Part shown: piece after piece, positions 15,613 through 21,435 of the stretch
Numbering within the stretch: position 1 is the stretch's first letter
Layout of the letters: each line of letters begins with the position of its first letter
From: Eubacteriales bacterium
GTDB lineage: Bacteria; Bacillota; Clostridia; Peptostreptococcales; Anaerovoracaceae
Assembly: GCA_028702415.1 (NCBI GenBank)
Contig: JAQVOT010000002.1
Coordinates: forward strand, 1-21,435
DNA: 21,435 nucleotides
Reading direction: 5' to 3'
Notes under the pieces: model-generated
What the model was told of the DNA's origin: nothing
Database searches by the model: none
Seen by the model: the letters and a program-made list of their open reading frames with translations, nothing else
Made by a program: the position numbers and the translations under genes

Positions 15613-16533
15613 CTATTCTTCTGCAGGAGCTGCAGCGGGAGCTGCTTCAACCTGTGCTTCCCCAACCTGAGATTCAACTACTTCTGGCTCTACCGGCTTT
15701 GGTTCTTCCTTAACAGCACTTCTCTTACGAGGATTAACTGCCTTAGGAGCTTCATCTCTGTCGTCTCTTCTAGGTCTTCTTTCGCCGTCTCTTCTAGGCC
15801 TTCTTTCGCCATCTCTTCTAGGTCTTCTTTCGCCATCTCTTCTCTTGCCGTCGCGTCCTCTGCCTTCCTTCTTTTCTTCAGGAACAGAGGATTTCAGACC
15901 CTTGTCAAGAATTTCGCCATGGTTTACCCAAACCTTGATTCCCAGCTTGCCATAAGTGGTATCAGCTTCTGCAAAACCATAGTCAATATCAGCTCTCAGA
16001 GTGTGGAGAGGAACATTACCTTCACTGTACTTTTCTGATCTGGCGATTTCGGCTCCGCCCAGTCTTCCTGATACGAGAACCTTGATACCCTTCGCACCAG
16101 CCTTCATTGTTCTGCCGATGGCCTGCTTCATAGCCCTTCTGAAGGATACTCTTCTTTCCAGTGCCTGAGCGATTGATTCAGCAGTCAGCTGCGCGTCCAG
16201 TTCAGCTCTTCTTACTTCTCTGATATCGAGCACAACGCTCTTTCCGGTCATCTTTTCAAGTTCAGCCTTCAGATCATCGATTCCGGTTCCGGATCTTCCG
16301 ATTACCATACCAGGCTTAGCTGTCATTACGATAACCTTTATCTTGCTGTCAGCAGCTCTTTCGATTACTACTGTTGAAACGCCTGCGGCATACAGCTTTT
16401 TCTTAACATATTCTCTTACTTTGTTGTCTTCAACCAGGAAGTCAGCAAACTTATTCTTGTCTGCATACCACTTTGAATCCCAGTCTTTAATAATGCCAAC
16501 TCTTAATCCGTGTGGACTTACCTTCTGACCCAT
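15613..16533 (-). CDS. rpsC: Small-subunit ribosomal protein S3 with a long charged C-terminal extension
   Basis: S3 lies at the mRNA entry tunnel of the 30S subunit and contributes to mRNA unwinding. Residues 1-215 are standard: [20 protein letters not shown], the KH domain with [31 protein letters not shown] and [20 protein letters not shown]. The protein is 306 residues, about 85 more than the usual core. The extension has a basic part made of RRPRRDGE repeats, encoded by a 24-bp tandem repeat, followed by an acidic, Pro/Ala/Val/Glu-rich tail ending APAEE. It is likely disordered. The gene overlaps rplV by one base (TAATG) and precedes rplP by 25 nt. The stop is TAG. Confidence 0.96.
   Translation of the reverse strand: MGQKVSPHGLRVGIIKDWDSKWYADKNKFADFLVEDNKVREYVKKKLYAAGVSTVVIERAADSKIKVIVMTAKPGMVIGRSGTGIDDLKAELEKMTGKSVVLDIREVRRAELDAQLTAESIAQALERRVSFRRAMKQAIGRTMKAGAKGIKVLVSGRLGGAEIARSEKYSEGNVPLHTLRADIDYGFAEADTTYGKLGIKVWVNHGEILDKGLKSSVPEEKKEGRGRDGKRRDGERRPRRDGERRPRRDGERRPRRDDRDEAPKAVNPRKRSAVKEEPKPVEPEVVESQVGEAQVEAAPAAAPAEE
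15763..15834. repeat. 24-bp tandem repeat, three copies, inside rpsC
   Basis: Three consecutive 24-bp units begin at 15763, 15787 and 15811, differing at one or two positions (GTCT/ATCT at the first base and AGGT/AGGC inside), with a partial fourth unit to about 15849. They encode RRPRRDGE repeats in the S3 C-terminal extension and keep the reading frame. Copy number could vary between strains. Confidence 0.9.
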
Positions 16534-16871
16534 TAGTTAACCTCCCTTTCCTTAAGAGTGCAGCCTATATGGCTTGATCTCTTTAAGATTATTGATGCTC
16601 TGCCCTGTGCTCCGGCCCTCCATCTTTTCATTGTCGGTCCCTGATGAGCGAATATTTCGGCTACGTAGAGGTTATCTGCGTTCATTTCCTTAACATCTGC
16701 ATTTGCAGCTGCAGACTGAACGACTTTTTCTACGATTTCAGCTCCCTTGCCAGGAGTGAATTTAAGAATTGTCAATGCTTCATTTAAGTCTTTGCCTCTT
16801 ACTAAATCAACAACAGGCTTAATCTTTGAAGGAGACATTCTTACGTACTTTGCAAGTGCTTTTGCTTCCAT
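16533..16871 (-). CDS. rplV: Large-subunit ribosomal protein L22
   Basis: L22 lines the peptide exit tunnel with an extended beta-hairpin and is a target site for macrolide resistance changes. The 112-residue product has [40 protein letters not shown], the hairpin region [20 protein letters not shown] and the terminal HIGCTLKE. Length is typical. It is 19 nt after rpsS and overlaps rpsC by one base. The stop is TAA. Confidence 0.98.
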   Translation of the reverse strand: MEAKALAKYVRMSPSKIKPVVDLVRGKDLNEALTILKFTPGKGAEIVEKVVQSAAANADVKEMNADNLYVAEIFAHQGPTMKRWRAGAQGRASIILKRSSHIGCTLKEREVN

Positions 16872-16890
16872 TTCTAATTATCTCCTTTCA

Positions 16891-17166
16891 TCAACCTTTT
16901 GACTTTTTATCTGCTGCATGGCCTCTATAGGTTCTTGTAGGAGCAAATTCTCCTAATCTGTGGCCAACCATATCTTCTGTGATGTATACAGGCACGTGCT
17001 TTCTGCCGTCATGCACTGCGATTGTATGCCCAACCATTTGTGGGAAAATGGTTGATGGTCTTGACCATGTTTTAACGACCTTCTTTTCGTTAGCTGCGTT
17101 CATTTCATCGATTGCTTTCAGCAGCTTTACGTTTACGAAAGGACCCTTTTTCAGTGATCTACCCAT
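16891..17166 (-). CDS. rpsS: Small-subunit ribosomal protein S19
   Basis: S19 forms a complex with S13 in the 30S head near the A site. The 91-residue product begins [20 protein letters not shown] and has [40 protein letters not shown] and [14 protein letters not shown], all conserved. It follows rplB by 19 nt with an AGGAGC site. The stop is TGA. Confidence 0.98.
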   Translation of the reverse strand: MGRSLKKGPFVNVKLLKAIDEMNAANEKKVVKTWSRPSTIFPQMVGHTIAVHDGRKHVPVYITEDMVGHRLGEFAPTRTYRGHAADKKSKG

Positions 17167-17185
17167 TTAATTATTGCTCCTTTCC

Positions 17186-18019
17186 TTATTTTTCGTTTCT
17201 TCTCTTAACGATATATTTATCTGTAGGATTCTTCTTTTTTCTTGTCTTGTATCCAAGGGCAGGCTTACCCCAAGGTGTTACCGGACTTACACGACCGATT
17301 CCGGTCTTACCTTCACCACCACCATGTGGATGATCGTTAGGGTTCATTACCGAACCTCTAACTGTAGGTCTGATACCCATGTGACGTTTTCTTCCTGCTT
17401 TACCAATCTGGATGTTCTGGTGATCTATGTTACCAACTTCTCCGATTGTTGCCCTGCATTCCAGTCGTACCTTTCTCACTTCGCCGGATGGCAGTCTCAG
17501 TGATGCGTACTTGCCTTCCTTCGCCATGAGCTGTGCGCCGTTTCCTGCGGATCTTACCATCTGTGCGCCCTTGCCAGGCTTCAGTTCAATGTTGTGTACC
17601 ACTGTACCGATAGGAATGTTTGCAACAGGCAGTGCGTTTCCGACCTTGATATCGGCATCAGGTCCGGATACTAACACGTCGCCAACCTTGAGTTTGTTAG
17701 GAGCAACGATGTATCTCTTTTCACCGTCTGCGTAATTAATCAGTGCGATGTTAGCACTTCTGTTAGGATCATATTCTATGGTAGCTACCGTTCCGGGAAT
17801 GCTGTCCTTATCTCTCTTGAAGTCGATAATTCTGTACTTCGGTCTGTAGCCGCCACCTCTGTGTCTAACAGTGATTTTTCCCCTTGAATTTCTTCCTGAG
17901 TGTTTCTTAAGAGTTACCGTCAGTGACTTCTCCGGTGTAGTGCTTGTGATTTCCTCAAATGTGGAAACCGTCATTCCTCTTAAACCAGGAGTTGTCGGAT
18001 TGTATTTTTTAATTCCCAT
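17186..18019 (-). CDS. rplB: Large-subunit ribosomal protein L2
   Basis: L2 is one of the most conserved 50S proteins, needed for subunit association and peptidyl transferase activity. The 277-residue product starts [20 protein letters not shown] and has [40 protein letters not shown], the [20 protein letters not shown] region and [20 protein letters not shown] with the conserved histidine implicated in the peptidyl transferase centre. It lies 18 nt after rplW and 19 nt before rpsS. The stop is TAA. Confidence 0.98.
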   Translation of the reverse strand: MGIKKYNPTTPGLRGMTVSTFEEITSTTPEKSLTVTLKKHSGRNSRGKITVRHRGGGYRPKYRIIDFKRDKDSIPGTVATIEYDPNRSANIALINYADGEKRYIVAPNKLKVGDVLVSGPDADIKVGNALPVANIPIGTVVHNIELKPGKGAQMVRSAGNGAQLMAKEGKYASLRLPSGEVRKVRLECRATIGEVGNIDHQNIQIGKAGRKRHMGIRPTVRGSVMNPNDHPHGGGEGKTGIGRVSPVTPWGKPALGYKTRKKKNPTDKYIVKRRNEK

Positions 18020-18037
18020 TTCTTCTTACCTCCTGTA

Positions 18038-18328
18038 TTACAGACTCTGGAAGAATTCGATTTCCTTACTTGCTGGAGTAAGTGTTACGACTGCTTTCTT
18101 TGTTGCAGCAGTTGTACCAACGTATCTTCCCATTCTTTTCTTCTTTCCTACAACGTTCATGATGTTTACTTTCTTTACTTCAACATCGAATATTTCCTCT
18201 ACAGCATTCTTGACTTCTGTCCTGTTTGCATTAACTGCAACCTTGAATGTGTACTTTTTCTTCTGTGCATCTTCCATTGATTTTTCGGAGACTACAGGTT
18301 TGATTATTACATCGTAAGGAGTCTTCAT
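18038..18328 (-). CDS. rplW: Large-subunit ribosomal protein L23
   Basis: L23 lies at the tunnel exit and docks trigger factor and the signal recognition particle. The 96-residue product has KTPYDVIIKPVVSEKSMEDA, KKYTFKVAVNANRTEVKNAV, EEIFDVEVKKVNIMNVVGKK and the basic KRMGRYVG loop. It overlaps the end of rplD by one base (TAATG), so translation is probably coupled. The stop is TAA. Confidence 0.98.
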   Translation of the reverse strand: MKTPYDVIIKPVVSEKSMEDAQKKKYTFKVAVNANRTEVKNAVEEIFDVEVKKVNIMNVVGKKKRMGRYVGTTAATKKAVVTLTPASKEIEFFQSL

Positions 18329-18951
18329 TATGCATACACCTCCTCAATTTTCTTTACTGCATCCTGAGTCAGTATCAGGCTGTTGTGGTTAATGATTTCA
18401 TAAACATTCATTGTGTTAACCAGTGCTGTTCTAACTCCAGGAATGTTTGCTGCTGACTTAATAATATTATCGTCTTTTTCAGCCATTACTATTAATGCTT
18501 TCTTCTCGGCCTTGATTGCTCCCAGCATCTTAACCATTTCCTTTGTTTTTGGTCCCTCGAACCTGATTTCATCAACTACGATCAATTCATTTTCCTGAGC
18601 CTTTGATGAAAGCATTGAGAGCATTGCCAGCTTTCTCAGTTTCTTAGGCAAGGTGTATCTGTAGCTTCTAGGCTTTGGTGCGAATACGATACCGCCTCCA
18701 ACCTGTGTTGGGTCTGTTGATGAACCCTGTCTGTGACGACCTGTTCCCTTCTGTCTGAAAGGCTTCCTGCCGCCGCCTCTGACTTCAGCTCTGGTCTTAG
18801 CGGACTGTGTGCCCTGTCTCTTGTTAGCTAATATGTTCTTAACTACTTCATGAACTGCGTTCAGGTTTGGCTCGATTCCGAAAATTGCATCGGATAGTTC
18901 AATCGTGCCCGCCTCAGCGCCTGCCATGTTCAGCATTGTTGCTTTTGACAT
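18328..18951 (-). CDS. rplD: Large-subunit ribosomal protein L4
   Basis: L4 contacts the exit tunnel with an extended loop, and in several bacteria it represses the S10 operon by binding its leader. The 207-residue product shows GAEAGTIELSDAIFGIEPNL, then the tunnel loop QGTQSAKTRAEVRGGGRKPF RQKGTGRHRQGSSTDPQVGG-like segment (residues about 44-72), then PRSYRYTLPKKLRKLAMLSM. The gene is 24 nt after rplC and overlaps rplW by one base. Feedback by this protein on the rpsJ leader is possible but unproven here. The stop is TAA. Confidence 0.97.
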   Translation of the reverse strand: MSKATMLNMAGAEAGTIELSDAIFGIEPNLNAVHEVVKNILANKRQGTQSAKTRAEVRGGGRKPFRQKGTGRHRQGSSTDPTQVGGGIVFAPKPRSYRYTLPKKLRKLAMLSMLSSKAQENELIVVDEIRFEGPKTKEMVKMLGAIKAEKKALIVMAEKDDNIIKSAANIPGVRTALVNTMNVYEIINHNSLILTQDAVKKIEEVYA

Positions 18952-18975
18952 CTTACTTCCTCCTTCCTGAAGTCA

Positions 18976-19611
18976 TTATTTATCCTGACCCTTTACCGCG
19001 TAATGGATGCGAACGATTCCGCCCTTGTTTCCGGGGATAGCACCCTTAATCAGCATAAGGTTTCTGTCTGCAATAACTTTAACCAGTTCTACGTTCTGAA
19101 CTGTCACTGTTTCACGGCCCATTCTTCCCGGACCATCGTTTCCCTTGAATACTCTTGAGGGGTAAGTACCTGCTGCCAGTGCACCGGCAAGTCTTCTGTG
19201 CTTTGAACCGTGGCTCATAGGACCTCTGTGGTGTCCATGTCTCTTGATGTTACCCTGAGTTCCCTTACCCTTCGAAGTTCCGGTTACATCCAGCTTACTG
19301 CCTTCTTCAAATTCGGAAACATCTATAAGCTGTCCAACTTCGTAAGTTTCGCCTTCATCAGGTCTGAACTCGATGATGTGCTTCATCGGCTTTGATCCAG
19401 CCTTTTCAAAGTGGCCGGTCATTGGTTTGTTTACCCTCTGTGGCTTTGCTTCTTCAAAACCAACCTGTACTCCATCATAGCCGTCTGTCTCAACAGTCTT
19501 AACCTGAGTTACAGTCATAGGTCCTGCCTCAACTACTGTTACAGGAATAACTGCGCCTGCTTCAGTAAAGATCTGAGTCATTCCCAGTTTCTTTCCTAAA
19601 AGTGTCTTCAT
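18976..19611 (-). CDS. rplC: Large-subunit ribosomal protein L3
   Basis: L3 starts 50S assembly and reaches towards the peptidyl transferase centre. The 211-residue product begins MKTLLGKKLGMTQIFTEAGA and has VTGTSKGKGTQGNIKRHGHH, RGPMSHGSKHRRLAGALAAG and GPGRMGRETVTVQNVELVKV, the family signature. Its ribosome-binding site is the weak GAGAGG 10 nt from the ATG, unlike the strong AGGAGG sites of its neighbours. It is separated from rpsJ by an unusual 166-nt region. The stop is TAA. Confidence 0.98.
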   Translation of the reverse strand: MKTLLGKKLGMTQIFTEAGAVIPVTVVEAGPMTVTQVKTVETDGYDGVQVGFEEAKPQRVNKPMTGHFEKAGSKPMKHIIEFRPDEGETYEVGQLIDVSEFEEGSKLDVTGTSKGKGTQGNIKRHGHHRGPMSHGSKHRRLAGALAAGTYPSRVFKGNDGPGRMGRETVTVQNVELVKVIADRNLMLIKGAIPGNKGGIVRIHYAVKGQDK

Positions 19612-19777
19612 GTTTTATTTTCCTCTCTTTCCTAACAGCGGGCCGGTGCACCATCTGCATCGCTCCTTGCAACTCGCTGGCCGCTTTACAGCGGACTTGC
19701 GATTCATGTCATGCGCCGTCCTTAATAAGGGTGAGTTCCCTTCTCGCTTTCTCGAGACTTCGCTTCAGGCTCATGCC
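19612..19777 (-). other. Unusual rpsJ-rplC spacer with two mini-ORFs and hairpins
   Basis: This gap is normally 10-40 nt in related operons. Here it is 166 nt and visibly more GC-rich than the flanks. Two mini-ORFs run end to end on the minus strand. One of 21 codons (19774-19709) starts one codon after the rpsJ TAG and in frame with it. One of 30 codons (19707-19615) starts one base after the first ends, is basic with three Cys (CKERCRWC) and stops 3 nt before the rplC ATG. Stems: TCTCG/CGAGA (19742-19757), AAGGG/CCCTT (19727-19742), and CCGCT/AGCGG with a GTAA loop on the RNA strand (19681-19694), the last competing with GGCCGCT pairing to AGCGGGCC (19637-19644). I cannot say whether it is coding, a regulatory RNA or an insertion scar. 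Confidence 0.5.
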
Positions 19778-20089
19778 CTACAGCTTGATCTCAATATCTA
19801 CACCAGCAGGCATATCCAGCTTGGTAAGTGCATCTGTTGTCTTTGCAGTTGCACTGGTGATATCAATCAGTCTCTTGTGTGTTCTCTGCTCGAACTGTTC
19901 TCTGGAATCCTTGTATTTGTGAACAGCTTTCAGAATAGTGATAACTTCTTTTTCCGTTGGAAGCGGAATCGGGCCTGATACTTCGGCTCCAGTCTTCTGT
20001 GCTGTTTCAACAATCTTTGCTGCTGAAGCATCCAGAAGGGCGTGGTCATAAGCTTTAAGCTTAATTCTGATTTTCTGTAATTCGCTCAT
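19778..20089 (-). CDS. rpsJ: Small-subunit ribosomal protein S10
   Basis: S10 is a 30S head protein and also the NusE factor of transcription antitermination. The 103-residue product starts [20 protein letters not shown] and has [27 protein letters not shown] and [11 protein letters not shown], the standard set. The frame is open 47 codons further upstream, but that part is unlike any S10 and lies in the leader; AGGAGG is placed 7-8 nt before 20089, which decides the start. It is the first gene of the superoperon. The stop is TAG; readthrough would add 22 residues from the following spacer. Confidence 0.97.
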   Translation of the reverse strand: MSELQKIRIKLKAYDHALLDASAAKIVETAQKTGAEVSGPIPLPTEKEVITILKAVHKYKDSREQFEQRTHKRLIDITSATAKTTDALTKLDMPAGVDIEIKL

Positions 20090-20330
20090 TTTTTTCCTCC
20101 TATAACTTGCTTTTGTACAGTTTTCGCTATGCTTGTACAAGGGGTTCAATGCTTGAAATTCCAACGTGTACAGTTGTTTTGCTTGCTTCGTACACGCCTT
20201 AGTGTGTTTCCATTTGTTTACCCACAACAAAACTTCAGCGAATCCCTTCGCCCCCGATCAAGTAGGGACTGTTCTCCGTGGAAATTATCCGATAGCGCGG
20301 TAACTTCCCACTTCTTCGCCTTACACAAGC
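20090..20330 (-). promoter_or_regulatory. Long structured leader of the rpsJ superoperon
   Basis: About 240 nt separate the predicted transcription start from rpsJ. On the RNA strand I see GTGGGAA pairing with TTTCCAC (20310-20277), enclosing TTACCG/CGG-A-TAA; AGTCCCT pairing with AGGGATT; CGTGTAC pairing with GTACACG; and TTGTACA pairing with TGTACAA just ahead of the ribosome-binding site. TGTACA recurs at 20114, 20134 and 20167 (plus-strand positions). The place matches the L4-responsive leader known for the S10 operon of Bacillaceae, but I cannot match that consensus. No gene is seen. Confidence 0.5.
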
Positions 20331-20336
20331 TCTAAC

Positions 20337-20365
20337 ATCATAACAAATGCCGAATGCAAAATCAA
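20337..20365 (-). promoter_or_regulatory. Main promoter of the ribosomal superoperon
   Basis: On the minus strand TTGATT (20365-20360) is followed after exactly 17 bp by TATGAT (20342-20337) with a TGt extension. Immediately upstream, 20366-20400 is almost entirely A/T with several A-runs, like an UP element for the alpha C-terminal domain. The start is predicted near 20330. Confidence 0.75.
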
Positions 20366-20400
20366 GTATTTTTTTAATTATTTTTTAACCTTTTTTTAAG

Positions 20401-20580
20401 CATTAATCCAGTGTTTTCAAGGGGTTTAGCTATTGTCTCTTGTACACCGCTTACTCTGTGCCTATATTCTAGTGTAAAACCCACTGTAAGATTAATTTTC
20501 CCGCAAGATATGGTATTTTCAATGAACCAGGTCTTAACAGGGCTCCCTTCTTAGCCCGAAGAATTAGAGGTTGCTCACAA
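20401..20580. other. Intergenic region upstream of the superoperon promoter
   Basis: No gene is seen between the promoter/UP element and the terminator at 20585. A weak GGGCT/AGCCC stem with an 8-nt loop lies near 20538-20557. CAAGGGGTT occurs here (near 20418) and again in the leader (near 20138), and TGTACA occurs at 20441. No clear second promoter is found. Confidence 0.3.
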
Positions 20581-20584
20581 TAAA

Positions 20585-20613
20585 AAAGCTGATGTCGGCA
20601 TGACATCAGCTTT
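20585..20613. terminator. Intrinsic terminator after the LUD-domain gene
   Basis: AAAGCTGATGTC (20585-20596) and GACATCAGCTTT (20602-20613) form a perfect 12-bp stem around a 5-nt loop. On the minus strand it is followed by a T-run (20587-20582, partly within the stem), ending the LUD-domain transcript. On the plus strand it is followed by TTTATTTTT-type sequence and may work in both directions. Confidence 0.92.
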
Positions 20614-20629
20614 ATTTTTCTCATATTTT

Positions 20630-21277
20630 CTAGAATCCCAGGGACTCGTTTACCATTATTACATGCATTCTGCCTTCAATGCTTGAGAATCTGGTCACTA
20701 TTGTATGACAGCATGTGGTATTCCCCAGGGACAGGCAGTCCCCACACTTTCCGGTGATTGCGCAAGGAGTCTTCTTGCCGAGACGTATACAATTTGGAGG
20801 ACAGGCATCGCATTTAATTCTGTCGACAGCATTATCCACACTCTCTACAATCTTGTTGGTCCCAACAACAAAAATCACTTTGTCAGGGCCCCATATAACA
20901 GCTGCCATTCTGTTTCCCGTCCCGTCAATGTTCACGATTTCCCCATTCAGGGTTATTGCATTTGCACTGGTGAGCATTACATCGGCAAAGAAAATTTTCC
21001 TCTTGGTTTCCTTCTGTACTTCTGGATTAGTTGATGCAAATGCATCCAGTAAGGTGTAATTACCTTCCTTTAAAACAGGGATTATCCCCAGCTGGTTCAT
21101 GGTTTCACTTCCGCCCTTTCCAACTGTGGCCCCCTCAGGAATTACATCTAATGCCAGTTTCAGAGCTTCCGACCTGTCTTCCGCATAGTATCCCGTGATA
21201 TCTCTTTTTTTCAGATTCTTTATTATTGTTTCAATCTTAAGGCTGTTTGCTTTTTTTACATTATCAGTACTGATCAT
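20630..21277 (-). CDS. LUD-domain protein (DUF162 / LutC-like lactate utilisation family)
   Basis: The 215-residue product belongs to the LUD family, relatives of LutB/LutC of lactate oxidation; stand-alone members like this have no proven function. Typical segments are VIPEGATVGKGGSETMNQLG (46-65), DVMLTSANAITLNGEIVNID (99-118), GTGNRMAAVIWGPDKVIFVV, GTNKIVESVDNAVDRI, and a C-terminal RLGKKTPCAITGKCGDC. Cysteines at 156, 159, 163, 172, 178, 181, 189 and 190 could bind a metal or an iron-sulphur cluster, which is inference. The ATG at 21277 follows AGGA with 5-nt spacing. It lies 40 nt after the partial gene and ends at a strong terminator, so it closes that unit. The stop is TAG. Confidence 0.85.
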   Translation of the reverse strand: MISTDNVKKANSLKIETIIKNLKKRDITGYYAEDRSEALKLALDVIPEGATVGKGGSETMNQLGIIPVLKEGNYTLLDAFASTNPEVQKETKRKIFFADVMLTSANAITLNGEIVNIDGTGNRMAAVIWGPDKVIFVVGTNKIVESVDNAVDRIKCDACPPNCIRLGKKTPCAITGKCGDCLSLGNTTCCHTIVTRFSSIEGRMHVIMVNESLGF

Positions 21278-21317
21278 TTCTTTCCTGTCCTTTCTTAATA
21301 ATATACACAGTTAACCG

Positions 21318-21435
21318 TCACTTTGTCTTCATTCCGATGTATTCACCGGCCGCGGATACCGCCGATTCAGCAGCAGTCCTCAAATCCCTCCCATTTACAA
21401 GTTCATATACCAGCTGAGCAGAGGCCACATCACCA
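21318..21435 (-). CDS. C-terminal fragment, possibly a ribokinase-family kinase (partial)
   Basis: Only the last 38-39 codons are in the window, reading GDVASAQLVYELVNGRDLRT then AAESAVSAAGEYIGMKTK and TGA. The GD followed by a helix and the spacing of NGRDLRTAAESAVSAAGEYI resemble the C-terminal end of PfkB/ribokinase-superfamily enzymes such as pyridoxine kinases, where GxGD supplies the catalytic aspartate. The fragment is too short for a firm call. It is 40 nt upstream of the LUD-domain gene on the same strand, probably one operon. Confidence 0.4.
   Translation of the reverse strand, partial: GDVASAQLVYELVNGRDLRTAAESAVSAAGEYIGMKTK

Noticed and set aside
15763..15849. CRISPR-like array
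   Set aside because: The 24-bp units are contiguous without spacers and encode an in-frame peptide repeat in rpsC.
17871..18317. 148-codon plus-strand open frame
   Set aside because: Antisense to rplB and rplW, with no ribosome-binding site or family match.
19612..19777. Group II intron or ribozyme remnant in the rpsJ-rplC spacer
   Set aside because: I looked for a domain V-like or hammerhead core and found none; the region is left as unexplained.
20090..20230. 47-codon N-terminal extension of rpsJ
   Set aside because: It lies in the leader, resembles no S10, and the AGGAGG before 20089 sets the start.

Overview
The window is a bacterial chromosome segment dominated by one long minus-strand ribosomal-protein superoperon. 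In transcription order it reads rpsJ-rplC-rplD-rplW-rplB-rpsS-rplV-rpsC-rplP-rpmC-rpsQ-rplN-rplX-rplE-rpsZ-rpsH-rplF-rplR-rpsE-rpmD-rplO-secY-adk-map-infA-rpmJ-rpsM-rpsK-rpsD-rpoA-rplQ (about 20.4 kb down to 4.4 kb). This is the fused S10, spc and alpha operons in the order usual for Firmicutes. The AGGAGG ribosome-binding sites, the zinc forms of S14 (rpsZ), S4, L36 and adenylate kinase, and rpsD lying inside the alpha operon all suggest a moderate-GC Clostridia-type organism. The genus cannot be fixed from this sequence.

Layout. 1-1741: lysC (aspartate kinase, C-terminal part outside the window) behind metK (SAM synthetase), both minus. 1763-4363: a divergent plus-strand pair, an unrecognised 397-residue protein with an apparently leaderless start, then a class C beta-lactamase-fold serine hydrolase. 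4401-4432: a bidirectional terminator separating that pair from the convergent superoperon. 4448-20089: the superoperon. 20090-20400: its leader and an extended -10 promoter with an A/T-rich upstream element. 20585-20613: terminator of the upstream unit. 20630-21435: a LUD-domain protein preceded by the C-terminus of another gene, possibly a ribokinase-family kinase.

The superoperon makes ribosomal proteins of both subunits, the SecY channel, adenylate kinase, methionine aminopeptidase, IF-1 and the RNA polymerase alpha subunit, so translation, protein export, N-terminal processing and transcription capacity are co-expressed. MetK and aspartate kinase belong to the methionine/SAM and aspartate-family pathways.

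Points that stand out: (i) infA has an in-frame amber codon at the conserved Tyr44 position although it is otherwise full length, and TAG is an ordinary stop codon for eight other genes here; (ii) a 166-nt spacer between rpsJ and rplC holds two end-to-end mini-ORFs and several hairpins; (iii) two perfect palindromes lie in the rpsD-rpoA gap, one overlapping a likely internal promoter; (iv) a long structured leader precedes rpsJ; (v) S3 has a charged C-terminal extension built from a 24-bp tandem repeat; (vi) the 397-residue protein appears to be made from a leaderless mRNA.
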